A DNA stretch of 64,000 nucleotides, taken from the NCBI GenBank assembly GCA_963663975.2, contig CAXXRA010000005.1:124001-188000 (forward strand). The letters are read 5' to 3'. Positions 45,337 to 54,442 of the stretch are shown piece after piece. Each line of letters opens with the position of its first letter. Positions within the stretch are counted from its first letter, which is position 1. The notes under the pieces were generated by a model. That model was not told where the DNA came from and made no database searches. It saw only the letters and a program-made list of their open reading frames with translations. A program made the position numbers and the translations under genes. This stretch comes from JANQRX01 sp963663975. GTDB taxonomy: Bacteria; Pseudomonadota; Alphaproteobacteria; Rhizobiales; Kaistiaceae.

Positions 45337-47381
45337 GCCCCTGCCGGCATAAACGGACGTCGCTTCTCCGGGTAGGCCGTCCTGATGCTTGGGCCGTCCT
45401 CGGCGGTGAGCCCGTAGATCGCATGGGCGCCGTGTCGTTCCAGCATCGGTCCGTCGATGACCAGGCTCTGCTCGCCGCAAAGCTCGGGGGCCTCATGGCG
45501 CGTCACGACGATATCGGCCAGACGGCAGTCCTCCGCCAACGCCAGGTCATCGGTGATCAGGGAGACGATCGGGCTGCCATCCAGGCTCCGGGCGACACAT
45601 CCGAAGGAATCGCAGCTGACCCCTTGGCCGAGGTCGCGATCCGACCTCGGACGGCGATCGCCGTCCGACCGCAGCCAGACATCGGTGACGAACCGCGCAC
45701 CGGATCTTCGCAGGATGCGGTAGCGCCCATCGGCGGCGCGAACCGCCACCGCGCTTGCCTCCTCGTCCACCAACAGGTCCGGCCGTTCGGCCGTGGCCGC
45801 AAGAACCCCCGCGACAAAAATCGGCAGGAAGCCCGCCAGGCGCCATGGCCGCCGCCACAGCGTGATCCACAGAAATCCCACCGTCAGGGCCAGCAACGCC
45901 GATGGCGGCGCCATGGGAAACTGGCCCGAGCCGCCTGACCAGTCGGCGACTATCGTGGCCACCCCGACCACCCATTGCAGCCCGTAGCCCATCACCGCCA
46001 GCGGTACCGCTTCGACACCGAAGGGCATGGCAACGACCGCCAGCAGCGCCATCGGCATGACGACCAGACCGACCGCCGGCATCGCCGCCAGATTGGCCAG
46101 CAGGGTCAACGGCGCGACCCGTTGAAAATGGAACAGGGCGAAGGGAGCGGTGGCCAATCCGGCGATCAACGAGGTCAGCGCCAAACCGCGGGCCGCCCGG
46201 ATCACCGAGGCTGCCCTGCCGGCGACAGGTGTTGTCGGCGAGCCGGCGTAACGCCACGCTTTGGCCACTTCGTAGGCGGCGACCAGCGCCGTGGTGGCGG
46301 CAAACGACATCTGAAAGCTGACGGAGAACAGGCTCTCCGGCGTGACAAGGAGGATGAAGAAGGCCGCCAGGGCGACGTTGCGAAGCGTGATGGCGCGACG
46401 ATCGACCATGATCGCCACCAGCATGATCATCAGCATCACAAACGCCCGCTGGGTCGCGGTACCGGCCCCGGACAGCGCCAGATAGAACGCGGCGGTGACG
46501 AGGGCGACCGCGGCGGACCATTTCTTGATCGGGTAACCCAGCGCCAGGGCGGGTGACAGCGCCAGCAATGCCCGCACGATCCAGAACACGGATCCGGCAA
46601 CCAACGCCATGTGAAGGCCGGAAATCGCCAGGATGTGGCCGAGGCCGGAGGCGCGCATGGCCTCCTGGGTCGCCGGGCTGATGCCGCCGCGGTCGCCGGT
46701 GATCAGCGCCGCCGCAACCTCGCCGATATCGCCGTCGAGCGCGGCCTCGACCCGGATTCTTATGGCCTCGCGCAGACGCGCCAGCGGCCGGATCAAGCCA
46801 ATGTCGAACGGCGGATCACCGATTGCCAGAACGTCCGGCCGGCCATAGGAGAAGCCCACCGCTCCAAGACCGGCATAGTAGGCCCTGCGGGCGAAATCGA
46901 AACCGCCGGGCAGCACCGGACCGCTGGGCGGTATCAGCCGGGCGCGCACGCGGATCGCATCGCCGACCGCAAGGCCGTCGCCGCCATTACGTATTGTGAT
47001 GCGGACCGATCGGGGCCAGGCCGTCTCCTCCAGGCCGTCAATGTCATGAATGCGCACATGGAGCCGCACACCGACGCGCGGCGCCTCCTCGAGCCACGCC
47101 ACCCAGCCGGTGACCATGACGGTCATCTCGCGACTGAGCCGCGGCGCCGCGACGTGGTCCGTGCGGATTTTGGCGACCGTAACACCGGCCACCGCAAGGG
47201 TGATCAGGACCACGATGCGCAATGCGGTCGATCGGTGGCGCAGCATGAATGAGGCGGCGGCAAGCCCGCAGCTGGCCGCCGCCAGCGGCCAGAGCACCGG
47301 TTCCACCGGCAGCGCAAAATAGATGGCGATGCCGATGCCGAACGCCACCGGTAGCCAGGCAAAGCCGCGACCGGCCTCCAA
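45330..47381 (-). CDS. comEC: ComEC/Rec2-family DNA uptake channel protein
   Basis: Polytopic inner-membrane protein of 683 residues from the TTG at 47379-47381. An N-terminal hydrophobic part and DUF4131-like region precede the competence domain with many helices (about 225-520; GDRGGISPATQEAMRASGLG, then HILAISGLHMALVAGSVFW). A reduced C-terminal metallo-lactamase-like region is also present. Natural transformation is the known role of the family, but alphaproteobacteria keep it widely. No ATG or GTG fits the N-terminus: in-frame codons extend upstream to a stop near 47530 without a standard start, so the start is unsure. Confidence 0.85.
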   Translation of the reverse strand: MEAGRGFAWLPVAFGIGIAIYFALPVEPVLWPLAAASCGLAAASFMLRHRSTALRIVVLITLAVAGVTVAKIRTDHVAAPRLSREMTVMVTGWVAWLEEAPRVGVRLHVRIHDIDGLEETAWPRSVRITIRNGGDGLAVGDAIRVRARLIPPSGPVLPGGFDFARRAYYAGLGAVGFSYGRPDVLAIGDPPFDIGLIRPLARLREAIRIRVEAALDGDIGEVAAALITGDRGGISPATQEAMRASGLGHILAISGLHMALVAGSVFWIVRALLALSPALALGYPIKKWSAAVALVTAAFYLALSGAGTATQRAFVMLMIMLVAIMVDRRAITLRNVALAAFFILLVTPESLFSVSFQMSFAATTALVAAYEVAKAWRYAGSPTTPVAGRAASVIRAARGLALTSLIAGLATAPFALFHFQRVAPLTLLANLAAMPAVGLVVMPMALLAVVAMPFGVEAVPLAVMGYGLQWVVGVATIVADWSGGSGQFPMAPPSALLALTVGFLWITLWRRPWRLAGFLPIFVAGVLAATAERPDLLVDEEASAVAVRAADGRYRILRRSGARFVTDVWLRSDGDRRPRSDRDLGQGVSCDSFGCVARSLDGSPIVSLITDDLALAEDCRLADIVVTRHEAPELCGEQSLVIDGPMLERHGAHAIYGLTAEDGPSIRTAYPEKRRPFMPAGAQ

Positions 47382-47531
47382 CTCGAGCGATAGTTCGCGC
47401 TGCAGGCGAGCGAACGGGTGCCGGCGGAGCCTGGCGACCCCATTGGCATCGGTCGTTGGTCGTCCGGTGGTCGGCGAGGCTGTCAGTGGCGTGCATCCCC
47501 CGTCGATGGCGAAGCCGTCTTGGTCCCCACC

Positions 47532-49217
47532 TCAGCGACCCCGATCAAGTGTCCGCGAAAAGGTGTCGCGCAGCCCGACGGTGCGATTGAACACCGGTCG
47601 ATCTGGCGTGCCGTCGGGGTCCAACGCAAAGTATCCCACGCGTTCGAACTGGACCGCCTCCCCGACCCTTCGATCGGCCAGCGACGGCTCCAGCCGGCAC
47701 TCCGTCACGATCTCAAGCGCGTGCGGGTTGAGATCGGCGGCGTAGTTGTTGGCGTCGGGCTCGGGCAAGTTGAACAGCGGATTGTGAAGCCTGACCTCGG
47801 CGCCGATCGACTGTGTCGCCGAAACCCAGTGCAGCGTGCCCTTCACTTTGCGGCCGTCCGGCGCGCTGCCGCCACGGGTCGCCGGATCATAGGTGCAGCG
47901 TAATTCCACGACCTCCCCGGCATTATCCTTCACCACCTCCCGGCAGGTGATGAAATAGGCGTAGCGCAGCCGCACCTCTCGTCCCGGCGCCAGGCGAAAG
48001 AATTTCTTTGGCGGATCTTCCATGAAATCTTCGCGCTCGATCAAGATCTCCCGTCCGAATCCGATGTTGCGGGTGCCGGCGCCGGGATCCCGCGGATTGT
48101 TGATCGCCTCCAGTTCCTCCGACTGGCCTTCGGCGTAGTTCTCGATCACCACTTTGAGTGGCCTCAGAACCGCCATGCGACGTTCGGCCTTCTGGTTGAG
48201 GACTTCCCGGATCGCATGGTCGAGCATGGCCACATCGACCAGATTATCGGCCTTGGCCACACCGACGGCGGCGATAAAGTTTCTGATCGCTTCCGGCGGG
48301 ACGCCCCGTCGTCTGAACGCCGCCAGCGTCGGCATGCGCGGGTCGTCCCACCCGGCCACATGGCCCTCGCCGACCAGCGCCGTCAGCGCCCGTTTGCTGA
48401 GGATCGTATGGGCGAGGTTGAGCCGCGCATACTCGAACTGCCGCGGACGCGACGGCACCGGAAGATGCTCGATCAGCCAATCGTAAAGCGGCCGGTGGGC
48501 CTCGAACTCCAGTGTGCACAGGGAATGGGTGATGCCCTCGATGGCGTCGGACTGTCCGTGCGCAAAATCGTAACTCGGAAAGATCTTCCACGCTTCGCCG
48601 GTCCGCGGATGGGGCCGATGCACGATGCGATAGAGCACCGGGTCGCGGAGGTTGATGTTGCCCGCTGACATGTCGATCCTGGCCCGCAGAACCCGTGCGC
48701 CGTCGGGGAATTCACCGGCCCGCATGCCACGCAGGAGGTCCAGATTCTCCTCTGCCGTGCGGCCCCGGAAGGGGCTGTCGGTACCGGGCTCGGTCAGCGT
48801 GCCCCGGTTCCGACGGATCTCGTCGGCGCTCTGGTCGTCGACGTAGGCATCACCCTGCTCGACCAGATGCTCCGCCCAGGCGTAGAGCTGCTCGAAATGA
48901 TCGGACGCGTGGTAGAGGTGCTCACCCCAGTCGAAGCCGAGCCAGCGTACATCCTCCTCGATCGCGTCGATGAAGGCCTGCTCCTCCTTGGCTGGATTGG
49001 TGTCGTCAAAACGCAAATGATACTGCCCGCCAAATTCCTGGGCGATCCCGAAATTAAGGCAGATCGCCTTGGCATGGCCGATGTGAAGGTAGCCGTTCGG
49101 CTCGGGGGGGAACCGGGTCACAATGCGGCTGTGCCGGCCGCTTTCGAGGTCCCGGCGGACAATCTCGCGGATAAAGTCGCGCTTTCCGGTTTCTGTCTCG
49201 GGATCGCCCACGGCCAT
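47532..49217 (-). CDS. glnS: Glutaminyl-tRNA synthetase
   Basis: Charges tRNA-Gln directly; 561 residues. It has the class I motif PPEPNGYLHIGHAKAICLNF (about residues 38-57) and FDDTNPAKEEQAFIDAI. The second signature is seen as ILSKRALTALV. A C-terminal anticodon-binding beta-barrel (HWVSATQSIGAEVRLHNPLF) completes it. The ATG at 49215-49217 begins MAVGDPETETGK. Many alphaproteobacteria lack GlnS and make Gln-tRNA by amidation, so its presence beside gltX is notable. It diverges from gltX across about 148 bases. Confidence 0.95.
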   Translation of the reverse strand: MAVGDPETETGKRDFIREIVRRDLESGRHSRIVTRFPPEPNGYLHIGHAKAICLNFGIAQEFGGQYHLRFDDTNPAKEEQAFIDAIEEDVRWLGFDWGEHLYHASDHFEQLYAWAEHLVEQGDAYVDDQSADEIRRNRGTLTEPGTDSPFRGRTAEENLDLLRGMRAGEFPDGARVLRARIDMSAGNINLRDPVLYRIVHRPHPRTGEAWKIFPSYDFAHGQSDAIEGITHSLCTLEFEAHRPLYDWLIEHLPVPSRPRQFEYARLNLAHTILSKRALTALVGEGHVAGWDDPRMPTLAAFRRRGVPPEAIRNFIAAVGVAKADNLVDVAMLDHAIREVLNQKAERRMAVLRPLKVVIENYAEGQSEELEAINNPRDPGAGTRNIGFGREILIEREDFMEDPPKKFFRLAPGREVRLRYAYFITCREVVKDNAGEVVELRCTYDPATRGGSAPDGRKVKGTLHWVSATQSIGAEVRLHNPLFNLPEPDANNYAADLNPHALEIVTECRLEPSLADRRVGEAVQFERVGYFALDPDGTPDRPVFNRTVGLRDTFSRTLDRGR

Positions 49218-49365
49218 CGCCTGCCTTTCATTGCTGGTGCCGCGCTTTGGCGACGCGGCGGGTCTATGTGCCAAATCCCGGTGGTCTCGCCAAGCGCCTT
49301 CGCGCCCGGCAGTCCTTTGTGCTAGATGCCGGCTCACCCGACCGCCCGCCGAGGTTGCTTGTAGA

Positions 49366-50790
49366 ATGTCCGACGTCATCACCCGCTTCGCGCCCTCTCC
49401 GACCGGCTTCCTCCACATTGGCGGCGCCCGAACGGCGCTGTTCAACTGGCTCTACGCTCGCCATCACGGCGGGCGGATGTTGCTGCGGATCGAGGACACC
49501 GACCGCAAGCGCTCCACCGACGAGGCTGTGACGGCGATTTTCGCCGGCCTCGAGTGGCTTGGAATCGATTGGGACGGCGAGCCGGTCCGTCAGCACACAC
49601 GGGCCGACCGGCATCGCGAGGTTGCCGAAAAGCTGCTCGAGGCCGGCCATGCCTATCACTGTTATGCGACGCGCGAGGAACTCTCCCAGATGCGCGAGCG
49701 TGCTCGTGCCGAGGGCCGTGCGGCGAGCTATGATCGCCGCTGGCGTGACCGCGACCCGCGGGACGCTCCATCGGGGATCGCTCCCTCGATCCGGATCAAG
49801 TTGCCGATCGAGGGACGAACCACCATCCCCGACCTGGTTCAGGGTGAGGTTTCGTTCGCCAATAGCGACCTCGAGGATTTTGTCATCCTCCGCTCCGATG
49901 GCACGGCCACCTACATGCTGGCGGTGGTGGTCGATGATCACGATATGGGCGTCACCCACATCATCCGCGGCGATGACCACCTGGCCAACGCGCCCAAGCA
50001 GGCTTTGCTCTATCAAACGCTTGATTGGCAGGCTCCCGCGATGGCGCATATCCCGCTGATTCATGGCGCCGACGGTGCCAAACTCTCCAAACGTCACGGC
50101 GCCCTGGGCGTGGGCGCGTACAGCGCGATGGGCTACCTGCCCGCAGCGATGAGAAATTATCTTGTCAGACTGGGCTGGTCCCACGGTGATGACGAATTCA
50201 TCACCACCGCCGAGATGACCGCGTGGTTCGACGTTGCCTCGATCGGCCGAGGCGCGGCGCGGTTTGACCTCACCAAACTGGAAAGCATGAACGCCCATTA
50301 TCTCAGGCAGACCGACGATGGCGAGCTTCTCGACGCACTTGACGCGCTTAAGCCCGACGACGCGAATTTGGCCGCGCTTCACGCCTCGCTCCAGGGCCCG
50401 CTGCGCGATCGCTTTTGCACCGCTCTGCCGGTGCTGAAGGAGCGGGCCAAGACGCTGCTCGATCTCCTGGAGCGTGGCCGTTTCGTCTTCGTCGAACGTC
50501 CCATGGCCATCGAGCCGTCGGCGGCTGGCTTGCTCGACGACACTTCCCGGGAGCTTCTGGGGGCGTTGTTGCCAGGCCTGGAGCGGGTGCAAGAGTGGAG
50601 CGCCGAGGCTGCGGAAGGTGCCGTCAGGACGTTCCTCGACGAGCGCGAGCTCAAACTTGGAAAGGTCGCCCAACCGCTCCGCGCGGCGCTCACCGGCCGG
50701 ACGAGTTCTCCGGGCATTTTCGACGTTTTGGCCATTCTTGGCCAAGACGAAAGCCTGGCGCGAATTGCGGATCAAACCACAACTGTTTGA
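49366..50790 (+). CDS. gltX: Glutamyl-tRNA synthetase
   Basis: Charges tRNA-Glu; 474 residues. It has RFAPSPTGFLHIGGARTALF at the N-terminus, the KMSKS-type loop in GAKLSKRHG, and a C-terminal helical anticodon-binding region ending IADQTTTV. The ATG at 49366 begins MSDVITRF; the frame before it is a shadow of the glnS end. It is followed by gltA after 97 bases that contain an operator-like palindrome. Confidence 0.96.
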   Translation: MSDVITRFAPSPTGFLHIGGARTALFNWLYARHHGGRMLLRIEDTDRKRSTDEAVTAIFAGLEWLGIDWDGEPVRQHTRADRHREVAEKLLEAGHAYHCYATREELSQMRERARAEGRAASYDRRWRDRDPRDAPSGIAPSIRIKLPIEGRTTIPDLVQGEVSFANSDLEDFVILRSDGTATYMLAVVVDDHDMGVTHIIRGDDHLANAPKQALLYQTLDWQAPAMAHIPLIHGADGAKLSKRHGALGVGAYSAMGYLPAAMRNYLVRLGWSHGDDEFITTAEMTAWFDVASIGRGAARFDLTKLESMNAHYLRQTDDGELLDALDALKPDDANLAALHASLQGPLRDRFCTALPVLKERAKTLLDLLERGRFVFVERPMAIEPSAAGLLDDTSRELLGALLPGLERVQEWSAEAAEGAVRTFLDERELKLGKVAQPLRAALTGRTSSPGIFDVLAILGQDESLARIADQTTTV

Positions 50791-50822
50791 TTCCAAGCGG
50801 TTTATGCCCAGCGCCATGGACA

Positions 50823-50837
50823 TGTTGCGTCGCAACA
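50823..50837. promoter_or_regulatory. Palindromic operator candidate upstream of gltA
   Basis: TGTTGCGTCGCAACA, perfect 6-base arms around GTC, ending 50 bases before the gltA ATG. It has the same TTGC-N3-GCAA plan as the site before pdhA (25464-25478), including the TC in the spacer. Confidence 0.5.
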
Positions 50838-50887
50838 AATAGAATCGGGGCCACCAGCCCGAACACCAACGGACGAGGAGATCCCGA

Positions 50888-52225
50888 ATGGCAGACGTCA
50901 GCGAACCCACGGACAAAGCGAACTCTCTCGAACGCCAGTCGACCGCCGCCCGGCTGGAAATCGGCGATCGTTCCTGGGATCTCGACGTCCACGAGGGGAC
51001 GCTGGGGCCCGATGTCATCGACATTGGGTCGCTCTACACCGACACCGGCCATTTCACCTACGATCCCGGATACACCTCGACGGCCGCCTGCAGGTCCGCC
51101 ATCACCTACATCGACGGCGAGGCGGGTATCCTGCTCTACCGTGGCTATCCGATCGAGCAATTGGCGGAGCAGGGCGACTTTCTGGAAACCTGCTACCTGC
51201 TTCTGTATGGCGACCTGCCGACGCCGTCGCAGAAAGCCGATTTCGATCACCGCGTGACGTATCACACCATGACCCATGAGCAGATGGCCCGGTTTTTTAC
51301 CGGTTTCCGCCGTGATGCTCACCCCATGGCGATCATGTGCGGTGTGGTCGGCGCGCTGTCGGCCTTCTATCACGACTCGACCGATATCAGCGATCCGCAC
51401 CAGCAGATGATGGCGTCGCTGCGGATGATCGCCAAGATGCCGACCATCGCGGCGATGGCGTACAAGTATCATATCGGCCAGCCGTTCATTTATCCGCTCA
51501 ACTCGCTCGATTACGCCTCGAATTTCCTGCGCATGTGCTTCGCAGTGCCGTGCGAGGAGTTCAAGGTCAATCCGGTACTGTCGCGAGCCATGGACCGGAT
51601 TTTCATGCTCCACGCCGATCACGAGCAGAACGCCTCGACGTCGACCGTCCGGCTCGCCGGCTCCACCGGCGCAAATCCCTTTGCCTGCGTGGCGGCCGGC
51701 ATCGCTTGCCTGTGGGGTCCGGCCCATGGCGGCGCCAACGAGGCGGCGCTGAACATGCTTGAGGAAATCGGTACCGTCGACAACATTCCGAAGTACATCG
51801 CCCGAGCCAAGAACCCCGACGATCCGTTCCGGCTGATGGGGTTCGGCCATCGGGTGTACAAGAACTACGATCCCCGAGCCCGCATCATGCAGGGCACCAC
51901 CCACGAGGTGCTTTCCGAACTCGGCGTCCAGGACGACCCGCTGCTCGAGGTGGCGATGGAACTGGAACGCATTGCCACCACGGACGACTATTTCATCGAA
52001 AAGAAGCTCTACCCCAATATCGATTTCTACTCAGGCATCACATTGAAGGCGCTCGGCTTTCCCACCACCATGTTTACGGTCCTGTTTGCGCTCGCCAGAA
52101 CCGTTGGCTGGCTCGCTCAGTGGAAAGAGATGATCGAAGACCCCTCGCAGCGGATCGGGCGACCGCGGCAGCTCTATATCGGCGAGGACCGGCGCGATTA
52201 CGTGCCGCTGTCGAAGCGGCGTTAA
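50888..52225 (+). CDS. gltA: Citrate synthase (type II)
   Basis: Condenses acetyl-CoA with oxaloacetate; 445 residues. An N-terminal beta domain (SWDLDVHEGTLGPDVIDIG) precedes catalytic regions with LHADHEQNASTSTVRL, PAHGGANEAALNML, FGHRVYKNYDPRA and NIDFYSGITLKALGF. It has a GAGGAG ribosome site 5 bases before the ATG. The stop TAA (52223-52225) is part of the TTAA at the edge of the repeat element that follows. Confidence 0.97.
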   Translation: MADVSEPTDKANSLERQSTAARLEIGDRSWDLDVHEGTLGPDVIDIGSLYTDTGHFTYDPGYTSTAACRSAITYIDGEAGILLYRGYPIEQLAEQGDFLETCYLLLYGDLPTPSQKADFDHRVTYHTMTHEQMARFFTGFRRDAHPMAIMCGVVGALSAFYHDSTDISDPHQQMMASLRMIAKMPTIAAMAYKYHIGQPFIYPLNSLDYASNFLRMCFAVPCEEFKVNPVLSRAMDRIFMLHADHEQNASTSTVRLAGSTGANPFACVAAGIACLWGPAHGGANEAALNMLEEIGTVDNIPKYIARAKNPDDPFRLMGFGHRVYKNYDPRARIMQGTTHEVLSELGVQDDPLLEVAMELERIATTDDYFIEKKLYPNIDFYSGITLKALGFPTTMFTVLFALARTVGWLAQWKEMIEDPSQRIGRPRQLYIGEDRRDYVPLSKRR

Positions 52226-52388
52226 CCCGGACTTCTCACACTGGACAGACCTTGCGCCGGTTGTGGCCGTCGACAGGGCAGGAGCGCGGCGAAGAGCGAT
52301 GCCGTCGCATCGGCCAAGCCGTTCGACATACCCTGTCAGCGGCCTCAGCCGGCCCTTCGGGTTGCGTGTCCAGCGTGAGAAATCCGGG
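52226..52388. repeat. TTAA-flanked inverted-repeat element between gltA and lpxB
   Basis: 163-bp non-coding element. The 22-base ends (CCCGGACTTCTCACACTGG...) match each other at 20 of 22 positions in inverted orientation. It is flanked by TTAA on both sides (52222-52225, 52389-52392). Both TTAA copies serve as stop codons: TAA of gltA on the plus strand and TAA of lpxB on the minus strand. The left half matches the element at 28817. The ends could also act as a terminator hairpin. Confidence 0.8.
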
Positions 52389-53579
52389 TTAACCGGGCGC
52401 AGTAGCGCGCGCGCATGCGACGACAAGATCGGCCGCCCGCTGGCTGGGTGACCCGCCCGATATCTCCATGACGCGATCCAGCCTGGCGAACGCGGTCAGC
52501 TGAGCGGCACGCTGCGGCGTGTCCTGAAAAAGAGGCGCCAGCGCATCGGCCAGTCGCTGCGGTTTCGCTTCACCGTCGAGGTATTCCGGACTCACGCGCT
52601 CACCCAGGATAAGATTGGACAACACGATCGACTCCGCGAGAAAAAACGGCTTCAGCAGCCGCACGATCGGGTCGAGCTTGTAGGCGATCACCATCGGAAC
52701 GCCGGCCAGCGCAAGTTCCACCGAGACCGTTCCGGACGCCGCCAAAGCGGCATGGGCGCTACGAAACGCGGCCAGTTTGGTCTCTTGGCCGATCACGATC
52801 CGCGGCTGCACGGGCCATTCGGCGGTGCGGGCGCGGATCGTCTGGGCCAGATGATCCGGCGCCGGCAACACCACATCGAGCGGCCCGATGCGTTGAGCGA
52901 CAAGTGCCAGTGTCCGGCCGAAGGGCACCAGCAGGCGATCGACCTCCGACCGTCGGCTGCCCGGCAGCAGCAGGAGCACGGGCGGGGCGGCTGCCGTTAT
53001 CGTCGTCCGCTCGCCGGCCGCCGGGCGCAGCCGATCCGTGGCCTCGGTCAGCGGATGGCCGACATATTCGCAGCGCGGCCCGCCGAGGCGGCGGTGGGCG
53101 TCCGGCTCAAACGGCAGGATCGCCAGTACTATATCGATGTAGGCCGCCATCCGCCGGGCACGCCAGGGCGCCCACGCCCACACTGTCGGCGAGACATAGT
53201 CGACGATCGGGATGCCGGGATCGCGTTTCCTCACGGCCTTGCCGACCCGAAGGTTGAAACCGGGCGCGTCGACAAGCACCATGACCGACGGATTGGTTCT
53301 CACCGCGGCGGCCGCCGTCTGACGAATACGCTTGATCAAATTTGGTAATTTCGTCGCGATCTGCGTGAACCCGTGGAGCGACAATTCCTCCATCGGAAAA
53401 AGGCTCGCGAGCCCCCTGATCGCCATTTTGGTACCGCCGACGCCTACGAACGTGACCTGACCGCCCAGACGGCGATCAAGTGCATCCATGAGGCTTGCAC
53501 CAATCTGGTCGCCCGATTCCTCGCCCGCGACAACAAAGACCGTCAGTTTGTCGTGGCGGCCGCTTGGCTGCTCCGACAT
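52389..53579 (-). CDS. lpxB: Lipid-A-disaccharide synthase
   Basis: Joins two acylated glucosamine units to form the lipid A disaccharide; 396 residues. It has VVAGEESGDQIGASLMDAL, VDAPGFNLRVGKAV, YVSPTVWAWAPWRARRM, LLLPGSRRSEVDRLL and ALAASGTVSVELALAGVPM. The ATG at 53577-53579 overlaps the lpxI stop as TGATG; a GTG one codon earlier is possible. The stop TAA is supplied by the repeat element at 52226. Confidence 0.95.
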   Translation of the reverse strand: MSEQPSGRHDKLTVFVVAGEESGDQIGASLMDALDRRLGGQVTFVGVGGTKMAIRGLASLFPMEELSLHGFTQIATKLPNLIKRIRQTAAAAVRTNPSVMVLVDAPGFNLRVGKAVRKRDPGIPIVDYVSPTVWAWAPWRARRMAAYIDIVLAILPFEPDAHRRLGGPRCEYVGHPLTEATDRLRPAAGERTTITAAAPPVLLLLPGSRRSEVDRLLVPFGRTLALVAQRIGPLDVVLPAPDHLAQTIRARTAEWPVQPRIVIGQETKLAAFRSAHAALAASGTVSVELALAGVPMVIAYKLDPIVRLLKPFFLAESIVLSNLILGERVSPEYLDGEAKPQRLADALAPLFQDTPQRAAQLTAFARLDRVMEISGGSPSQRAADLVVACARATAPG

Positions 53580-54430
53580 CACGGCGTTATCGACGCTGCC
53601 CGAATGCAGGTGCCGGTCTTGGACGCAAGGCGTTCGGTCACATCGCGTTCGGCGATCATAACCCTTTGGGCCTCAATGACGATTCCCGCCAGGCCAGCCT
53701 CGGCGACCGCTTCGACCGTGCGCGGCCCGATGGTCGGCATGTCGATGCGGAGATCCTGTTCCGGCTTGGCGCGTTTGGCCAGAACCCAGCGGCGTCCGTT
53801 CCACAAGACCCGGCCGTCCAGCCTGAGCCGTTTGACCCTTGCGATCATATCGTCGGTACCTTCGGCGGCCTCGACAGCGATGATACGCCCATCGACCGCA
53901 ACGGTGCCCTGACCGATATCCAGTCGGCCAATCGCGGCCGCTGCCTCGAAGGCGATCCTGGCGTCTTCATCCAGCTCCAGGCCCGCTGGACCGGCGACCG
54001 GCCCGGCCTGGGCAACCAGACGGGGGGCGACTTCATGGGCGCCGACAACGCGAAAACCCTCATCTTCGACAATTCGAAGGACACTTCCAAGCACCGAATC
54101 GTCGCCGCCGGACAGAGCTTTCAGGATTTTTGGCATGAGTCGGATGGTGGCCACATCAAACCCGGCGCCTTTGAAGTCCGGCCGGGCATCGACGGCACCG
54201 ATGAGCACCACGTCGCCGATGCCGCGCTCCGACAACATCTGGAAGATCCTGCCAATCTGGCCCCATTTGACCGTCGCATGGGGAAAGGTCGTGATCTCTT
54301 GATCGGCGACCCCTTCCAGACCGACGATGAACACGTCTCTTCCCGCAGCCAGCGCCGCGCGGGCGACCTGCGCGGGAAGCCGACCACCCGCCGCGAGGAT
54401 TCCCAGCGGTGGTTCAGGAGCGGTCACCAT
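53579..54430 (-). CDS. lpxI: UDP-2,3-diacylglucosamine pyrophosphatase LpxI
   Basis: Hydrolyses UDP-diacylglucosamine to lipid X; the alphaproteobacterial replacement for LpxH. 283 residues, with LGILAAGGRLPAQVARAAL at the start, WGQIGRIFQMLSERGIGDVV, then the C-terminal DUF1009 part with RVLWNGRRWVLAKRAKPEQD and RIDMPTIGPRTVEAVAEAGL. It lies between lpxA and lpxB, the standard order. Confidence 0.94.
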   Translation of the reverse strand: MVTAPEPPLGILAAGGRLPAQVARAALAAGRDVFIVGLEGVADQEITTFPHATVKWGQIGRIFQMLSERGIGDVVLIGAVDARPDFKGAGFDVATIRLMPKILKALSGGDDSVLGSVLRIVEDEGFRVVGAHEVAPRLVAQAGPVAGPAGLELDEDARIAFEAAAAIGRLDIGQGTVAVDGRIIAVEAAEGTDDMIARVKRLRLDGRVLWNGRRWVLAKRAKPEQDLRIDMPTIGPRTVEAVAEAGLAGIVIEAQRVMIAERDVTERLASKTGTCIRAASITP

Positions 54431-54442
54431 GACACCAACCAG

